From the NCBI GenBank assembly GCA_031366005.1, contig JANLZB010000022.1:119747-183746 (forward strand): a stretch of 64,000 bases of DNA, in the 5' to 3' direction. Below, piece after piece: positions 8,657-18,395 of this stretch (its first letter is position 1; each line of letters starts with the position of its first letter). A model generated the notes under the pieces. The model had not been told where the DNA came from. It ran no database searches and worked only from the letters and a program-made list of their open reading frames with translations. This DNA comes from JANLUX01 sp031366005. Lineage in GTDB: Bacteria > Bacteroidota > Bacteroidia > AKYH767-A > OLB10. Made by a program: the position numbers and the translations under genes.

Positions 8657-9595
8657 CTAATGTATTCCTTTAGCAGCCAGATAACGCTCAGCATCTATTG
8701 CCGCCATGCATCCTGAACCGGCAGCAGTTACTGCCTGGCGGTAAATATGATCCTGTACATCACCGGCAGCGAACACGCCTTCAACGTTTGTTTTAGTAGA
8801 ACCGGGTTGAGTGATGATGTAACCGTTTTCATCCATGTCAATCTTACCTTTAAAAATAGTGGTGTTAGGCTCATGACCTATTGCAACAAAAAATCCGGTG
8901 ACAGCAAGCACTTTTTCCTCATTGGTTTTATTGTTGATTACACGAAGACCATTCACCGTTTTCTCACCCATCACTTCTTTGGTTTCGTGGTTATATAACA
9001 CTTCAATATTGGCTGTGTTTTCCACACGATGAATCATGGCTTTGGAGGCGCGCATTTCATCTCTGCGTACCAGCATGTAAACTTTTTTAGCAAGTTTGGC
9101 AAGGTAAGTTGCTTCTTCGGCAGCAGTATCTCCTGCTCCTACAATTGCAACATCTTGACCGCGGAAAAAATAACCATCACAAACAGCACATGCAGAAACA
9201 CCAAAACCGTTTAACCTTTGCTCTGATTCCAATCCCAGCCACTTTGCACTTGCTCCGGTAGCGATGATGATGGTATCAGCTTCTACAATATGTTTTTCAT
9301 CAATGGTTACTTTGTTAGGTTTTGATTTAAAATCAACTTCGGTGGCATAACCCCATCGTACATCTGTTCCAAAACGCTCCGCCTGTTTTTGAAAATCTTC
9401 CATCATCTTAGGTCCCATAATTCCATCGGGGTAACCCGGATAATTTTCCACATCAGTGGTAATGGTTAACTGTCCTCCGGGTTGAAGACCCTGGTACATC
9501 ACCGGTTTTAAATCAGCACGTGCAGCATAAATAGCAGCAGTATATCCGGCAGGACCTGAACCTATGATAAGGCATTTTACTTTTTCTGTAGTCAT
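8657..9595 (-). CDS. trxB: Thioredoxin-disulfide reductase
   Basis: This FAD-dependent enzyme uses NADPH to reduce thioredoxin in the cytoplasm. The 312-residue protein has the FAD-binding IGSGPAGYTAAIYAARA (11-27), the redox-active C136-A-V-C139 followed by DGYFF, a second nucleotide-binding motif (VGAGDTAAEEA) and the C-terminal FAD-contact region GVFAAGDVQD...AAGSGCMAA. Length and N-terminus (MTTEKVKCLIIGSGPAG) fit the low-molecular-weight bacterial class. It converges on hmgA across a 119-base gap without an obvious terminator. Confidence 0.95.
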   Translation of the reverse strand: MTTEKVKCLIIGSGPAGYTAAIYAARADLKPVMYQGLQPGGQLTITTDVENYPGYPDGIMGPKMMEDFQKQAERFGTDVRWGYATEVDFKSKPNKVTIDEKHIVEADTIIIATGASAKWLGLESEQRLNGFGVSACAVCDGYFFRGQDVAIVGAGDTAAEEATYLAKLAKKVYMLVRRDEMRASKAMIHRVENTANIEVLYNHETKEVMGEKTVNGLRVINNKTNEEKVLAVTGFFVAIGHEPNTTIFKGKIDMDENGYIITQPGSTKTNVEGVFAAGDVQDHIYRQAVTAAGSGCMAAIDAERYLAAKGIH

Positions 9596-9933
9596 ATAGT
9601 ATTAAAAGGGAGTGCAAAGGTATTGAGTTTGGTTTATTGTTTACGGTTTACAGTTATCGTTTGGCACCAATGTAAACCGTAAATTGTAACTCCTTTCCAA
9701 TACATAATATTATACTTTGTGTCTGTCATTCTGAAAGAAACCTGTGAGATAGTAGTAATAGAGTTGATTAACTAACCACAATTGTTGTAAAACAAACTTG
9801 TTTAAGTCATAGTCAATAAATTTACTGCTTCGTTAAAAAGACTTTCTTCCGTGATCACACACGTTTCTTTCAGAATGACAATACGAGTTAATTTACGATT
9901 TGCGTGAATTGCAACTGTTAAACTGTAAAATCT
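9596..9933. other. Intergenic region with a divergent pair of dispersed repeats
   Basis: This 338-base spacer between trxB and the LytTR regulator has no credible gene. It holds an inverted pair: TGTCATTCTGAAAGAAAC beginning at 9724, and its near reverse complement GTTTCTTTCAGAATGACA at 9863-9880. A shorter complementary pair (GTTTACGGTTTACAG / GTAAACCGTAAATTG) lies near 9638-9690. Confidence 0.7.
9724..9880. repeat. Inverted pair of the TGTCATTCTGAAAGAAAC dispersed repeat
   Basis: The two arms (9724-9741 and 9863-9880) are inverted copies of a sequence that also occurs at 28079-28109 and 58179-58210. In those copies it reads TGTCATnCTGGAAGnAACTTGTGAAATA or its complement. All copies are intergenic. 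It is a short dispersed repeat family whose function is unknown to me. Confidence 0.75.
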
Positions 9934-11061
9934 CTACAAAAAATTCAGCCTCGCCATAAACGCATCCTTATATGATTTACCGATTGGAATTGTTTTATCA
10001 CCAATCAGCACAGTGTTTTCATCCAACACTCCGATCTTGTCAATCGGAATTATATAGGAACGATGAACACGCAAGAATTTATTGTTAGGCAATTTCATTT
10101 CAATATCTTTCATGGTAGAGTGAATGACAAACTGATCAGTGTTGGTTTGTATGATCACATAGTTATCCATTGCCTGTATCCACACGATATTATCAAGATA
10201 TACTTTTACCAGCATAGAACCTTTCTTTACAAAAAAGGAATTCTGAATCACCTGTTCTTCAAGCAAAGCAGTCTGCATCATCATCGGCTGCGACTGATCC
10301 TGCCCTTTCTCCTGCTTTAAAATAACAAAAGCGTTGCCTATTAACTGGTCTTTCTCATCACGGATGGGCGAAGAGGTGAGTATTGCAGGAATACTGCTGT
10401 TATCACGTTTAGTTATCACGTTACAGTCTTTATATTCAACAGCTTCGTTATTTTGCATGTTAGTAACCAACTCTTCTTTCTTTACAGATGAATTGTCAGC
10501 ACGCTCAATGCTTATCAGATCAAAAAGATCAACGCCATTTGCAGAAGTGTTTCCATATCCGATAAATGCTTCTGCACGCTGATTAAGATAAGTTATCCGG
10601 CAATCAGTATCAGTGATGATAATAACCTCTCCTACTTTACCCAATGCATTTGCTAGACGCTGCTGACTCTCACGGATTTCTTTATCTCTTCCATATTTAA
10701 AGAGCGCCATTTCAACAGTGGTTTTTAAATCTGTTTCATTAAATGGTTTTACAATGTAGCCATAAGGCTCGGTAACTTTTGCACGATCCAGCGTTTCCTG
10801 ATCAACAAAAGAGGTGAGGAAAATAACGGGAATATTGTATTTGATTTTTATATGTTCGGCAATGTGAATTCCGTCTTCATCACCTTTGAGTTTTATATCC
10901 AGAAAAACCAAATCAGGTTTTAACTCTTCCAATTTTTGGTAAGCTACGGCTGCTGAAGAAGCGGTGGCTGGTACATCATAACCCAGTTTAGTAAGTGTGG
11001 TTTGTATGTCCTTGGCGACAATACTTTCATCTTCAACAACTAAAATTCTGATTTTTTCCAT
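9934..11061 (-). CDS. Response regulator, REC-PAS-LytTR
   Basis: The 375-residue protein starts with a receiver domain (1-120; acidic pocket E10/D11, phosphoacceptor D55 in LVFLDIKLKG, lysine in YIVKPF). A PAS-like segment (about 130-250, with ITDTDCRITYLNQRAEAFIGY) follows, and it ends with a LytTR DNA-binding domain (about 275-375, with IVWIQAMDNYVIIQT and KFLRVHRSYIIPIDKI). LytTR proteins bind direct repeats upstream of their targets; the targets here are unknown. Its start codon lies 8 bases after the stop of the propeller histidine kinase gene, so the two form a two-component operon. The PAS insertion between receiver and output is less common and suggests an additional sensory input. 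Confidence 0.92.
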   Translation of the reverse strand: MEKIRILVVEDESIVAKDIQTTLTKLGYDVPATASSAAVAYQKLEELKPDLVFLDIKLKGDEDGIHIAEHIKIKYNIPVIFLTSFVDQETLDRAKVTEPYGYIVKPFNETDLKTTVEMALFKYGRDKEIRESQQRLANALGKVGEVIIITDTDCRITYLNQRAEAFIGYGNTSANGVDLFDLISIERADNSSVKKEELVTNMQNNEAVEYKDCNVITKRDNSSIPAILTSSPIRDEKDQLIGNAFVILKQEKGQDQSQPMMMQTALLEEQVIQNSFFVKKGSMLVKVYLDNIVWIQAMDNYVIIQTNTDQFVIHSTMKDIEMKLPNNKFLRVHRSYIIPIDKIGVLDENTVLIGDKTIPIGKSYKDAFMARLNFL

Positions 11062-11069
11062 CTGTTTTT

Positions 11070-14000
11070 TTAATTAGTCTTTTTAAAATCAATGATAAAC
11101 TTTACTCCGTTATTGTTTTCAATTTTTAATGTTCCGTCAATCTGATCGCTGAGTGCATGGATGAGCTGAATGCCGAGTGAATCGGAAGTAGCGAGATCGA
11201 ACCCGGCAGGTAATCCGATACCGTTATCAGCAATAGTAAGCCTGTAAGTCATTTCATCTGCAAGGATAAAATTAATTTCGATAACTCCTTCTCTACCATC
11301 CTTAAACGCATGTTTCAACGAATTGGATACAACTTCGTTAATAATTAATCCGCAGGGAACACCGGTATCAATATCCAAAGATATTTTTTCGCAGTGAATC
11401 TTCAATCCAATTTTTCCGGGCGGAAGTTTAAACGACTGAAAAAGATTTTCTGCCAGCCGTTTAATATAATCATCAAAATCAATTTTGGAAAGCCCGTCAT
11501 TCTGATAGAAACGCTCGTGAAGCAAAGCCATACTTTTTATCCTGTCCTGTCCTTCTTTCAGCGCTTTGTATGCATTATCATCCTCCACATAATTTGTCTG
11601 GAGATTAAAGAGACTGATTATGATCTGCAAATTATTTTTTACACGGTGATGAATTTCTCGCAGCAACAATCCTTTTTCTTCGAGTGAAGAACGAATCTGC
11701 TCTTCCATTTTTTTTCGCAATGTGATATCAGTATCAATCACTACTATTTTTTGCAACTCTGCTTTATCTGTAAGGATAGGTGTAAGTGTGGATGATGCCC
11801 AGAGTTTATTACCGCTCTTGCTGATTATTTCAGACTCATAAATAAAGGAGCGCTTTTCCCTGATGCATTCATCAAGATTTTCAACCACAAGTTCGTTAGT
11901 TGTAAGATCGCTCAGCTTATTTCCTTTAATGCGTTTGATTTCATATAATGTATAACCCGTAAGCTTTGTATATCCTGCATTTACCCATTCAAGCTCAAGA
12001 TTTTCATCAAAGATCATAACGGCATTATCCGTTTCACTGGCAACCAATGAAAGTTTGGCGAGCTCTAAATTTTTGCCATGCAACTCATGCGTTCGTGCTT
12101 CCACTTTTTTACGTAAAGCTTCTTTACTTCTTCGCAGTGAGCGTGTGCGTGCTTTATAAATAAGCATTATTGCGCCTACTGAAACTACTATATAGAGAAA
12201 GTAAAATAAAGGCGTTTTCCAGATGGGTGGTTTTATGCTGAATGAGTAAGTAACCGGTAGCGACCAATCTTTTAAATTGGCTGATGCCTGAACTTTAAAT
12301 GTGTATTCACCAGGCGGCAAGTTGGAATAATTTGCAATATTTATTTTGGTGGCAGGCGACCAGTCCTCATCAAAACCTTCGAGCATATAATGATACTGCA
12401 CCTCCTCAGGAGCTGTGAGAAAAACGCCTGAATAGATAAAGCTAAGATGATTATTATAATACGGTAAGACCAGATCTTTAGGCAACCCGGTTTGATAACT
12501 GGTTTGAATTTTATTTTTACTCCAGTTTACATTTTCCAGAAACAACTGAATATTATTAAGACTTACAACAGGAACTGATGATTGAAGATGACCTGCACGC
12601 GGATTAAATCTGATGGCGCCATTTACGGTGCCAAACCAGATGAAGCCGGCAGTGTCTTCACAAGCTGCATTACTTTCAACACCGAGGTAACCATTACTTT
12701 TATCATAATGATAAATCTGAAATTTCCCCTGTTTCAAATAAACATTCCAGTCAATACAATCAATACCCTGCGGAGTTCCTAACCAGAGTTTTTTCTGATC
12801 ATCCATAAAGTTAAAAAGCACACGCTCATTATTTAAACCATTTTCTTTTGTGATTCTGGAAATGACAGGCGATCCCGAAGTGCGCTTATACCTGATAATT
12901 CCAAAATCATAAGTGCTGAAGAGAATACTTCCTGAACCATCACTTATGATAGATGTGACAGGTGCCTGTGGTAAATTATAACTGGCGGTTAATGAAAACG
13001 CTTTATCATTATTGAGGAAATAAATTTCTTTTATTGTACCGATCCAGATAACTCCTTTTTCATCCTGGAATAAAGCACGCACCTGCTCACTCTTTAATCC
13101 ATATTTTGAATTGATTATTTTACAAACACCCCCATCATAAATGTAAACTCCCTTATCAGTACCAAAATATATCTGGTGTGTGTTTTTATCCTCTATGATT
13201 GAATAAATAATGAGATTTGATAATTCAGCAAAAGGTGATTCGATTAAATCATTTCCGGGTTTCAATCTTGACGGACCATTAGTAGTACCAAACCAATAAG
13301 TGCCTTCATGATCCTGTGCAATTGACCAGATAGTATTGCTTTTTAATCCATCATTTGTAGTGTAATTTTTAAAAGTTTTTCCATTAAACATGTTTATTCC
13401 ACCTGTTAATGTGCCAAACCAAATGTTATTCATGGCATCAGAATATGCTGAGATGATGTTACTGTTGGATAAGCCATCATCAAGGGTATAACTTACAAAG
13501 CGGTCGCCATTATATTTATACAATCCGTTCCAGGTACCAATCCAGTAATTGCCTTCACGATCCTCAATCATTGTTTTAATAATGTTGTTATTAACACCTT
13601 CATGCATGGTTATCATATTGATTGAATCACCTGTGAATTTTCCTATTCCGCCTCCATAAGTACACAGCCAAATTTGTCCGTAACTGTCATGCAGTATGTC
13701 TTCAACATGCTCATTTAATAATCCGTTATCAACATTATAATTTTTAAATTGTGATCCGTTAAAAACAGAGACACCCTGGTAAGTACTTATCCAGATTTTA
13801 CCATTATTACCTTCTGTAAAAGAATAAGCAATATCACTTGCCAGCCCGTTTTTTACATTGTAAATTTTAAAAGCTAGTCCATTATATATAGCTATTCCAC
13901 CTCCAACTGTTGCAATCCACAGATGGTCATTTTTGTCTTTATATAAGGCAGCAATATTATTTGCAGGCAATCCTTTTGACGAGGTGTAATTGGTAAAATT

Positions 14001-14447
14001 TTTACCATCGAAGCGGCATAATCCTTCTGAGGTTCCTATCCATAAATTTCCATGGTTATCCTCGCAAATTGCATTTACTATGTTACTGAGCAAACCATCA
14101 TCAGTAGTAAAAAATTTAAATGAGGTACCATTATATTTACATATTCCTTTGCGGATAGTACCAATCCAGATATTCCCTTTTGAATCCTGAAAGAAAGTTT
14201 TAACCGGGTTGTTTGATAAAACATTGTTTTGGTCAAAATGAATGAATGTTTTGCCATCGAACCGACATGCTCCACTCATTGTTCCAATCCAAAGCATTCC
14301 GCTTTTATCCTGCAGTATTTTATTTATCTGGTTATTAGGTAATCCGTTTGCAATACCATAAGAAGTGAAATTAAAACGCTGGGAATAGGCGGTTATACTG
14401 AAAGTTAAAATTAACAGGAGACTAAATAATATTTTCTTCATCCACAT
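11070..14447 (-). CDS. Two-component sensor with beta-propeller, Y_Y_Y, PAS and HisKA_2 histidine kinase domains
   Basis: The 1125-residue product has an N-terminal signal peptide (about 1-24, ending AYSQ). About 14 two-component-regulator propeller repeats follow (W-I-G-T ... F-D/N-G units, to about residue 620), then a Y_Y_Y domain (about 680-750) and one membrane helix near 755-778. The cytoplasmic part has a coiled segment, a PAS domain (about 800-920), a HisKA_2-type phosphoacceptor region (REIHHRVKNNLQIIISL, around residue 930) and a HATPase_c domain (ADNGIGLPAGF). The periplasmic propeller is thought to sense an external ligand. The kinase passes phosphate to the LytTR regulator encoded immediately downstream. 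Unlike classical hybrid systems it lacks an AraC output domain. Confidence 0.93.
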   Translation of the reverse strand: MWMKKILFSLLLILTFSITAYSQRFNFTSYGIANGLPNNQINKILQDKSGMLWIGTMSGACRFDGKTFIHFDQNNVLSNNPVKTFFQDSKGNIWIGTIRKGICKYNGTSFKFFTTDDGLLSNIVNAICEDNHGNLWIGTSEGLCRFDGKNFTNYTSSKGLPANNIAALYKDKNDHLWIATVGGGIAIYNGLAFKIYNVKNGLASDIAYSFTEGNNGKIWISTYQGVSVFNGSQFKNYNVDNGLLNEHVEDILHDSYGQIWLCTYGGGIGKFTGDSINMITMHEGVNNNIIKTMIEDREGNYWIGTWNGLYKYNGDRFVSYTLDDGLSNSNIISAYSDAMNNIWFGTLTGGINMFNGKTFKNYTTNDGLKSNTIWSIAQDHEGTYWFGTTNGPSRLKPGNDLIESPFAELSNLIIYSIIEDKNTHQIYFGTDKGVYIYDGGVCKIINSKYGLKSEQVRALFQDEKGVIWIGTIKEIYFLNNDKAFSLTASYNLPQAPVTSIISDGSGSILFSTYDFGIIRYKRTSGSPVISRITKENGLNNERVLFNFMDDQKKLWLGTPQGIDCIDWNVYLKQGKFQIYHYDKSNGYLGVESNAACEDTAGFIWFGTVNGAIRFNPRAGHLQSSVPVVSLNNIQLFLENVNWSKNKIQTSYQTGLPKDLVLPYYNNHLSFIYSGVFLTAPEEVQYHYMLEGFDEDWSPATKINIANYSNLPPGEYTFKVQASANLKDWSLPVTYSFSIKPPIWKTPLFYFLYIVVSVGAIMLIYKARTRSLRRSKEALRKKVEARTHELHGKNLELAKLSLVASETDNAVMIFDENLELEWVNAGYTKLTGYTLYEIKRIKGNKLSDLTTNELVVENLDECIREKRSFIYESEIISKSGNKLWASSTLTPILTDKAELQKIVVIDTDITLRKKMEEQIRSSLEEKGLLLREIHHRVKNNLQIIISLFNLQTNYVEDDNAYKALKEGQDRIKSMALLHERFYQNDGLSKIDFDDYIKRLAENLFQSFKLPPGKIGLKIHCEKISLDIDTGVPCGLIINEVVSNSLKHAFKDGREGVIEINFILADEMTYRLTIADNGIGLPAGFDLATSDSLGIQLIHALSDQIDGTLKIENNNGVKFIIDFKKTN

Positions 14448-14753
14448 AAATAAATCGTTACAAAGTTAGCCCGAAAGAGAGAACATGAAATTGATAAATA
14501 ACAGCAATGCTTACATTGATTTACAGAGAGGATTTTCATAACTTTTATTCTAATCGGTTTTGAGCAATCACTAACCTGTCATTGTTAGAACGACAAAAAA
14601 TAAAATAAAAATGCGACAAGAGAAAGTGGATAATATGTTTATCTTTGTGCCAGGTTAGGTTGGTTAGGGCGAACATACATTTTTCAGGTTCGCCCTTTTT
14701 ATTTACTAATGCTTATAAAGCAGCATTTAAGAACTCTTAATCCTTAAATAAAT
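14448..14753. other. Intergenic region between sensor kinase and PhoH genes
   Basis: This 306-base spacer is upstream of the sensor gene and downstream of phoH. It holds a promoter-like box and a terminator hairpin pointing right (14640-14704) with no reading frame between them. Nothing else was recognised. Confidence 0.5.
14640..14704 (+). ncRNA. Possible short transcript ending in an intrinsic terminator
   Basis: TATCTTTG at 14640-14647 fits the TAnnTTTG -7 box. About 20 bases further a perfect 9-bp stem (14666-14674 AGGGCGAAC with 14688-14696 GTTCGCCCT) is followed by a T-rich run to 14704. The intervening DNA encodes nothing. No -33 element is visible, and the terminator could instead simply be a transcription barrier between convergent or antisense transcripts. 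A transcript of roughly 50 bases is only a suggestion. Confidence 0.3.
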
Positions 14754-16106
14754 TTATAACAACGCCCCTGCCAGATTTGCAAGTTCACTGCGTTCTCCTT
14801 TTTCTAAAGTAACATGTGCATACACATTCTGATCTTTAATTTTATCAATCAGGGTGGAAAGTCCATTACTGTGTGAATCAAGATAAGGAGTGTCAATCTG
14901 GAAAACATCTCCGGTAAAAATTATTTTAGTTCCTTCACCGGCACGGGTGATGATGGTTTTTACTTCGTGTGGAGTGAGATTTTGCGCTTCATCAATAATA
15001 AAACAAATGTTGCTTAAACTTCGTCCACGTATATATGCAAGTGGCGTAATGTGCAGCTTCTCGTGCTCCACCATATCATTAATTTTCTGAAACTCTTTAT
15101 CCGATTCTTTATATTGACTTTGTATAAATTTCAGATTATCCCACAACGGTTCCATGTAAGGATTAATCTTTGATTTAATGTCACCTGGTAAATAACCAAT
15201 GTCTTTATTACTTAATGGAACGATTGGACGCGCTAAAAATATCTGACGGTATTTGCTTTTTTGTTCCATACATGATGCAAGTGCAAGTAATGTTTTACCA
15301 GTACCAGCTACACCAAGAATAGTAGTTAATAAAACATCAGTATTTAAAACAGCGTGTATTGCAAATGCCTGCTCTGCATTGCGCGGACGAATGCCTGTTG
15401 CACTGGCTTTGTTTACCCGTTCGATACGTTCAGTAAGCGGATTAAAATAGGCAAGCGCAGATGCTGATTCCGCTTTACTTTTTAAAATGAAATAATGATT
15501 AGCAATAGGACGGTGCTTCACTACCTCTTTCCATGTACACCAACCGTCCTGGTAAATTTTATCAATCACTTTCTTCGGCACATTCTCAACAGTTGACTTT
15601 CCTTTATAAAGTTCGTTCAGGTCTTTTACCTTACCGGTTTGATAATCCTCAGCCAGCAGATTTAATGATTTTGCCTTTAGCCGCAGGTTTATATCCTTGC
15701 TTACCAACACAATTTTTCTTCCGGGATTCTCATGCTGAACTCCAAGCGCAGCATTAATTATTTTGTGATCTGCCTTTGCATCACCAAACACATTACGTGC
15801 ATCCACTCCATTTCCATGTTCATTCATTAAAACACGGAATTTCCCTTTTGTCGGTCCATTTAGTGGTATCCAATCCTGCAGCGAAAAACTTCCGCTTAAC
15901 TTATCAAGGCTGCGGATGAATTCACGTGCTTCAAAATTGATCACATCGTTTCCTTTTTTAAAACGATCAATCTCTTCCAATACTGTTATGGGAATGGCTA
16001 CATCATGTTCTTTAAAATTAAACATGGCATTGTGGTCGAAAAGTATGGCTGAAGTGTCGAGCACAAATATCTTACGGTCTTTGTCTTTGATAACTTGTTT
16101 GGGCAT
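14754..16106 (-). CDS. PIN-PhoH family ATPase
   Basis: The 450-residue protein joins an N-terminal PIN ribonuclease-like domain (about 12-150, with the acidic VLDTSAI start and EEIDRFKKG) to a C-terminal PhoH ATPase domain. The ATPase part carries Walker A GVAGTGKT (265-272), LARPIVPLSNKDIGYLPG and the Walker B IIDEAQN (371-376). The architecture is that of YlaK/PhoH2-like proteins, which are thought to act as RNA helicase-nucleases. The physiological role in this phylum is not settled. The start codon is the first ATG and matches homologues (MPKQVIKDKDRKIFVLDTSA). It is monocistronic, facing away from the BatA gene. Confidence 0.93.
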   Translation of the reverse strand: MPKQVIKDKDRKIFVLDTSAILFDHNAMFNFKEHDVAIPITVLEEIDRFKKGNDVINFEAREFIRSLDKLSGSFSLQDWIPLNGPTKGKFRVLMNEHGNGVDARNVFGDAKADHKIINAALGVQHENPGRKIVLVSKDINLRLKAKSLNLLAEDYQTGKVKDLNELYKGKSTVENVPKKVIDKIYQDGWCTWKEVVKHRPIANHYFILKSKAESASALAYFNPLTERIERVNKASATGIRPRNAEQAFAIHAVLNTDVLLTTILGVAGTGKTLLALASCMEQKSKYRQIFLARPIVPLSNKDIGYLPGDIKSKINPYMEPLWDNLKFIQSQYKESDKEFQKINDMVEHEKLHITPLAYIRGRSLSNICFIIDEAQNLTPHEVKTIITRAGEGTKIIFTGDVFQIDTPYLDSHSNGLSTLIDKIKDQNVYAHVTLEKGERSELANLAGALL

Positions 16107-16245
16107 GCTTTATTTGGTTTCATTTGTTCTGCAGCAAACTGCTCACCCAAATATAGAGGGCAGTTACCTCTACGCAAAGCCCTGACGAAATATTAATTTA
16201 CAATCGTATGTTGATAACTGAAAAGCCTTCACAAACGCAATTTTC

Positions 16246-16253
16246 TATCTTTG
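16246..16253 (+). promoter_or_regulatory. Candidate -7 box upstream of the BatA-type gene
   Basis: TATCTTTG matches TAnnTTTG and would place a transcription start near 16260, about 80 bases before the gene. No -33 TTTG at the right distance was found, so this is tentative. Confidence 0.35.
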
Positions 16254-16337
16254 GCAGCCGTTGAAAAAGTCGGCAGTTAGCAGCGGCAGTCATCAGATAA
16301 AATTTATAATCTATAATTTAAAATCTAAAATCCTAAA

Positions 16338-18395
16338 TTGATTCGATTTTTAGTCCCTCAATTTCTTTTTGCTCTTGCAGCACTTGCTATTCCAATAATT
16401 ATTCATCTTTTTAATTTCAGGAAATTCAAGAAAGTTTTTTTTACAAACGTTCGCTTTCTGAAAGAACTGAAGGATGAAACTACCAACAGGTCGAGGTTAA
16501 AACATTTGCTGGTGCTTGCAACGCGACTGCTTGCAATAATGTTTCTTGTATTTGCATTTGCTCAGCCCATCATTCCCCAAAGCAATAAACAAATTCTTAA
16601 AGCTGAAAATGCTGTGAGTATTTATCTTGATAATTCATTCACGATGGAAGGTGTAAGTAAGGAAGGCACTTTACTGGAAGTTGCAAAAAAGAAAGCACGT
16701 GAAGTAGCTAATGCCTATTCTCCATCCACACGTTTTCAAATACTCACCAATGATTTTGAAGCAGTGCACCAACGCCTGGTAAGTCGCGAAGAATTTTTTG
16801 ATGTATTAGACCAGGTAAAAATTTCTCCTGCAACAAGGAAATTAAGCGAAGTTATTTCGCGCCAGCAGGAAGCATTTCATAATCTCAGCAATACATCCAA
16901 ATTAAGTTTTATATTATCTGATTTTCAAAAAACATCAGCTGATTTTCAGGCTTGCCAAACTGATACTTCGTTGCAGGTAACATTGCTTCCGCTGGTATCA
17001 CAAAGTACTGCCAATCTTTTTATTGATTCATGCTGGTTTTCCTCACCTGTTGTACAACTTAATCGTCCTTGCGAATTAAATATTCGTTTGCACAACAGCG
17101 GAAATAAGGATGCTGAAAATGTTCCGGTAAAACTTTCTGTTAACGGAATGCAACGCGCAGTGGCAAGCATTCCTGTTGCTGCAGAAGCATCTGCAACCAC
17201 AGCAATGAGTTTTACTGTTAATGAACCAGGATGGCAAAAAGCGGAATTAAGCATCACTGATCATCCCATCACATTTGATGACTCTTATTATTTTTCATTT
17301 GAAGTAAAAAATAAAATAAATATTCTGGCGATTAACGGGGAAGGAGTAAGCCCTTATTTAAAAGCATTGTTTGGCAATGATCCTTTTTTTGCATTTAATA
17401 ATGCTGCGCTTAGCCAGGTGGATTATAGTTTATTGCCGCAACAGAACTTCGTTATTTTAAATGATCTTCCTGCTATCTCCTCCGGTCTTGCTTCAGAGCT
17501 TGAAAAATACCTGAACAATGGTGGTGAACTTTTAGTTTTCCCTGATAGTAGTGCTGATATTAATTCATACAACCAATTGTTACAAGGAATTAATGCTGAT
17601 GCTTTAATCGGTATAAATAATAACAATGACAAAGTTGAAAAACTGGATCGCAATCATCCTTTATTTAAAGATGTGTTTGAAAAAACAAAGAACAGCGAAG
17701 CAAACATTGATTATCCTGTTGCACTAAAACATTTTGAATTAAATCAAACTACACGAAGTAACAGGGAAGTACTGATGCGATTGCAAGGGGGCGCTCCATA
17801 CTTATTACAATACTCAATCGGAAGAGGAACGGTTTATCTTTTCACTGTGCCATTGAAACCTGGTTTTAGTAATCTCGCCCGTCATGCAGTTTTCGTTCCT
17901 GCATTGTATCAAATGGCATTGCTTAGTATAAAGCAACATGAAATTTCATTTACACTGGGCGCTAACGATGGATTAAATTTAAGCCAGGCCAACATTGATA
18001 ATGATGAAACTTTTCATCTTATAAATACGGAGAAAAAATTTGATGTCATTCCAAATCATCGCGTAACCGCATCTGATATTCATATAACTTTTAATGATGT
18101 TGTTAAAGAAGCCGGCAATTATGATTTGATTACAAAACAAAAAACAGTTTCAGTTGTATCGTTCAATTACAATCGTGCTGAATCCTATTTAGCATCTTAT
18201 TCAACTGAAGAAATAGCTGCACAAATTCAGCAATACAAGCTAAGCAATATGCAAATGCTTGCTCCCGAAGTGCCAAACCTTACTAAAAAATTAAACCAGT
18301 TAGCTGAAGGAATTGCATTATGGAAATATTGCATTGTGTTAGTATTATTATTTTTATTGATTGAAATATTATTATTAAGATTCTGGAAAGCATGA
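16338..18395 (+). CDS. BatA domain-containing membrane protein
   Basis: The 685-residue protein opens with the BatA/aerotolerance N-terminal module: a first hydrophobic helix with VPQFLFALAALAIPIIIHLFNF, a basic loop (FRKFKKVFFTNVRFLKEL), and a second helix near 57-79. A von Willebrand A-like region follows with a partial MIDAS (YLDNSFTM), then a long periplasmic part and a last helix (about 660-682). The start must be the TTG at 16338, because an in-frame stop lies at 16326-16328 and no ATG intervenes; the N-terminus then agrees with relatives. It overlaps the next gene by four bases (ATGA), implying translational coupling. The function of these proteins is poorly known; links to oxygen or envelope stress are reported for the Bat family. 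Confidence 0.85.
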   Translation: MIRFLVPQFLFALAALAIPIIIHLFNFRKFKKVFFTNVRFLKELKDETTNRSRLKHLLVLATRLLAIMFLVFAFAQPIIPQSNKQILKAENAVSIYLDNSFTMEGVSKEGTLLEVAKKKAREVANAYSPSTRFQILTNDFEAVHQRLVSREEFFDVLDQVKISPATRKLSEVISRQQEAFHNLSNTSKLSFILSDFQKTSADFQACQTDTSLQVTLLPLVSQSTANLFIDSCWFSSPVVQLNRPCELNIRLHNSGNKDAENVPVKLSVNGMQRAVASIPVAAEASATTAMSFTVNEPGWQKAELSITDHPITFDDSYYFSFEVKNKINILAINGEGVSPYLKALFGNDPFFAFNNAALSQVDYSLLPQQNFVILNDLPAISSGLASELEKYLNNGGELLVFPDSSADINSYNQLLQGINADALIGINNNNDKVEKLDRNHPLFKDVFEKTKNSEANIDYPVALKHFELNQTTRSNREVLMRLQGGAPYLLQYSIGRGTVYLFTVPLKPGFSNLARHAVFVPALYQMALLSIKQHEISFTLGANDGLNLSQANIDNDETFHLINTEKKFDVIPNHRVTASDIHITFNDVVKEAGNYDLITKQKTVSVVSFNYNRAESYLASYSTEEIAAQIQQYKLSNMQMLAPEVPNLTKKLNQLAEGIALWKYCIVLVLLFLLIEILLLRFWKA

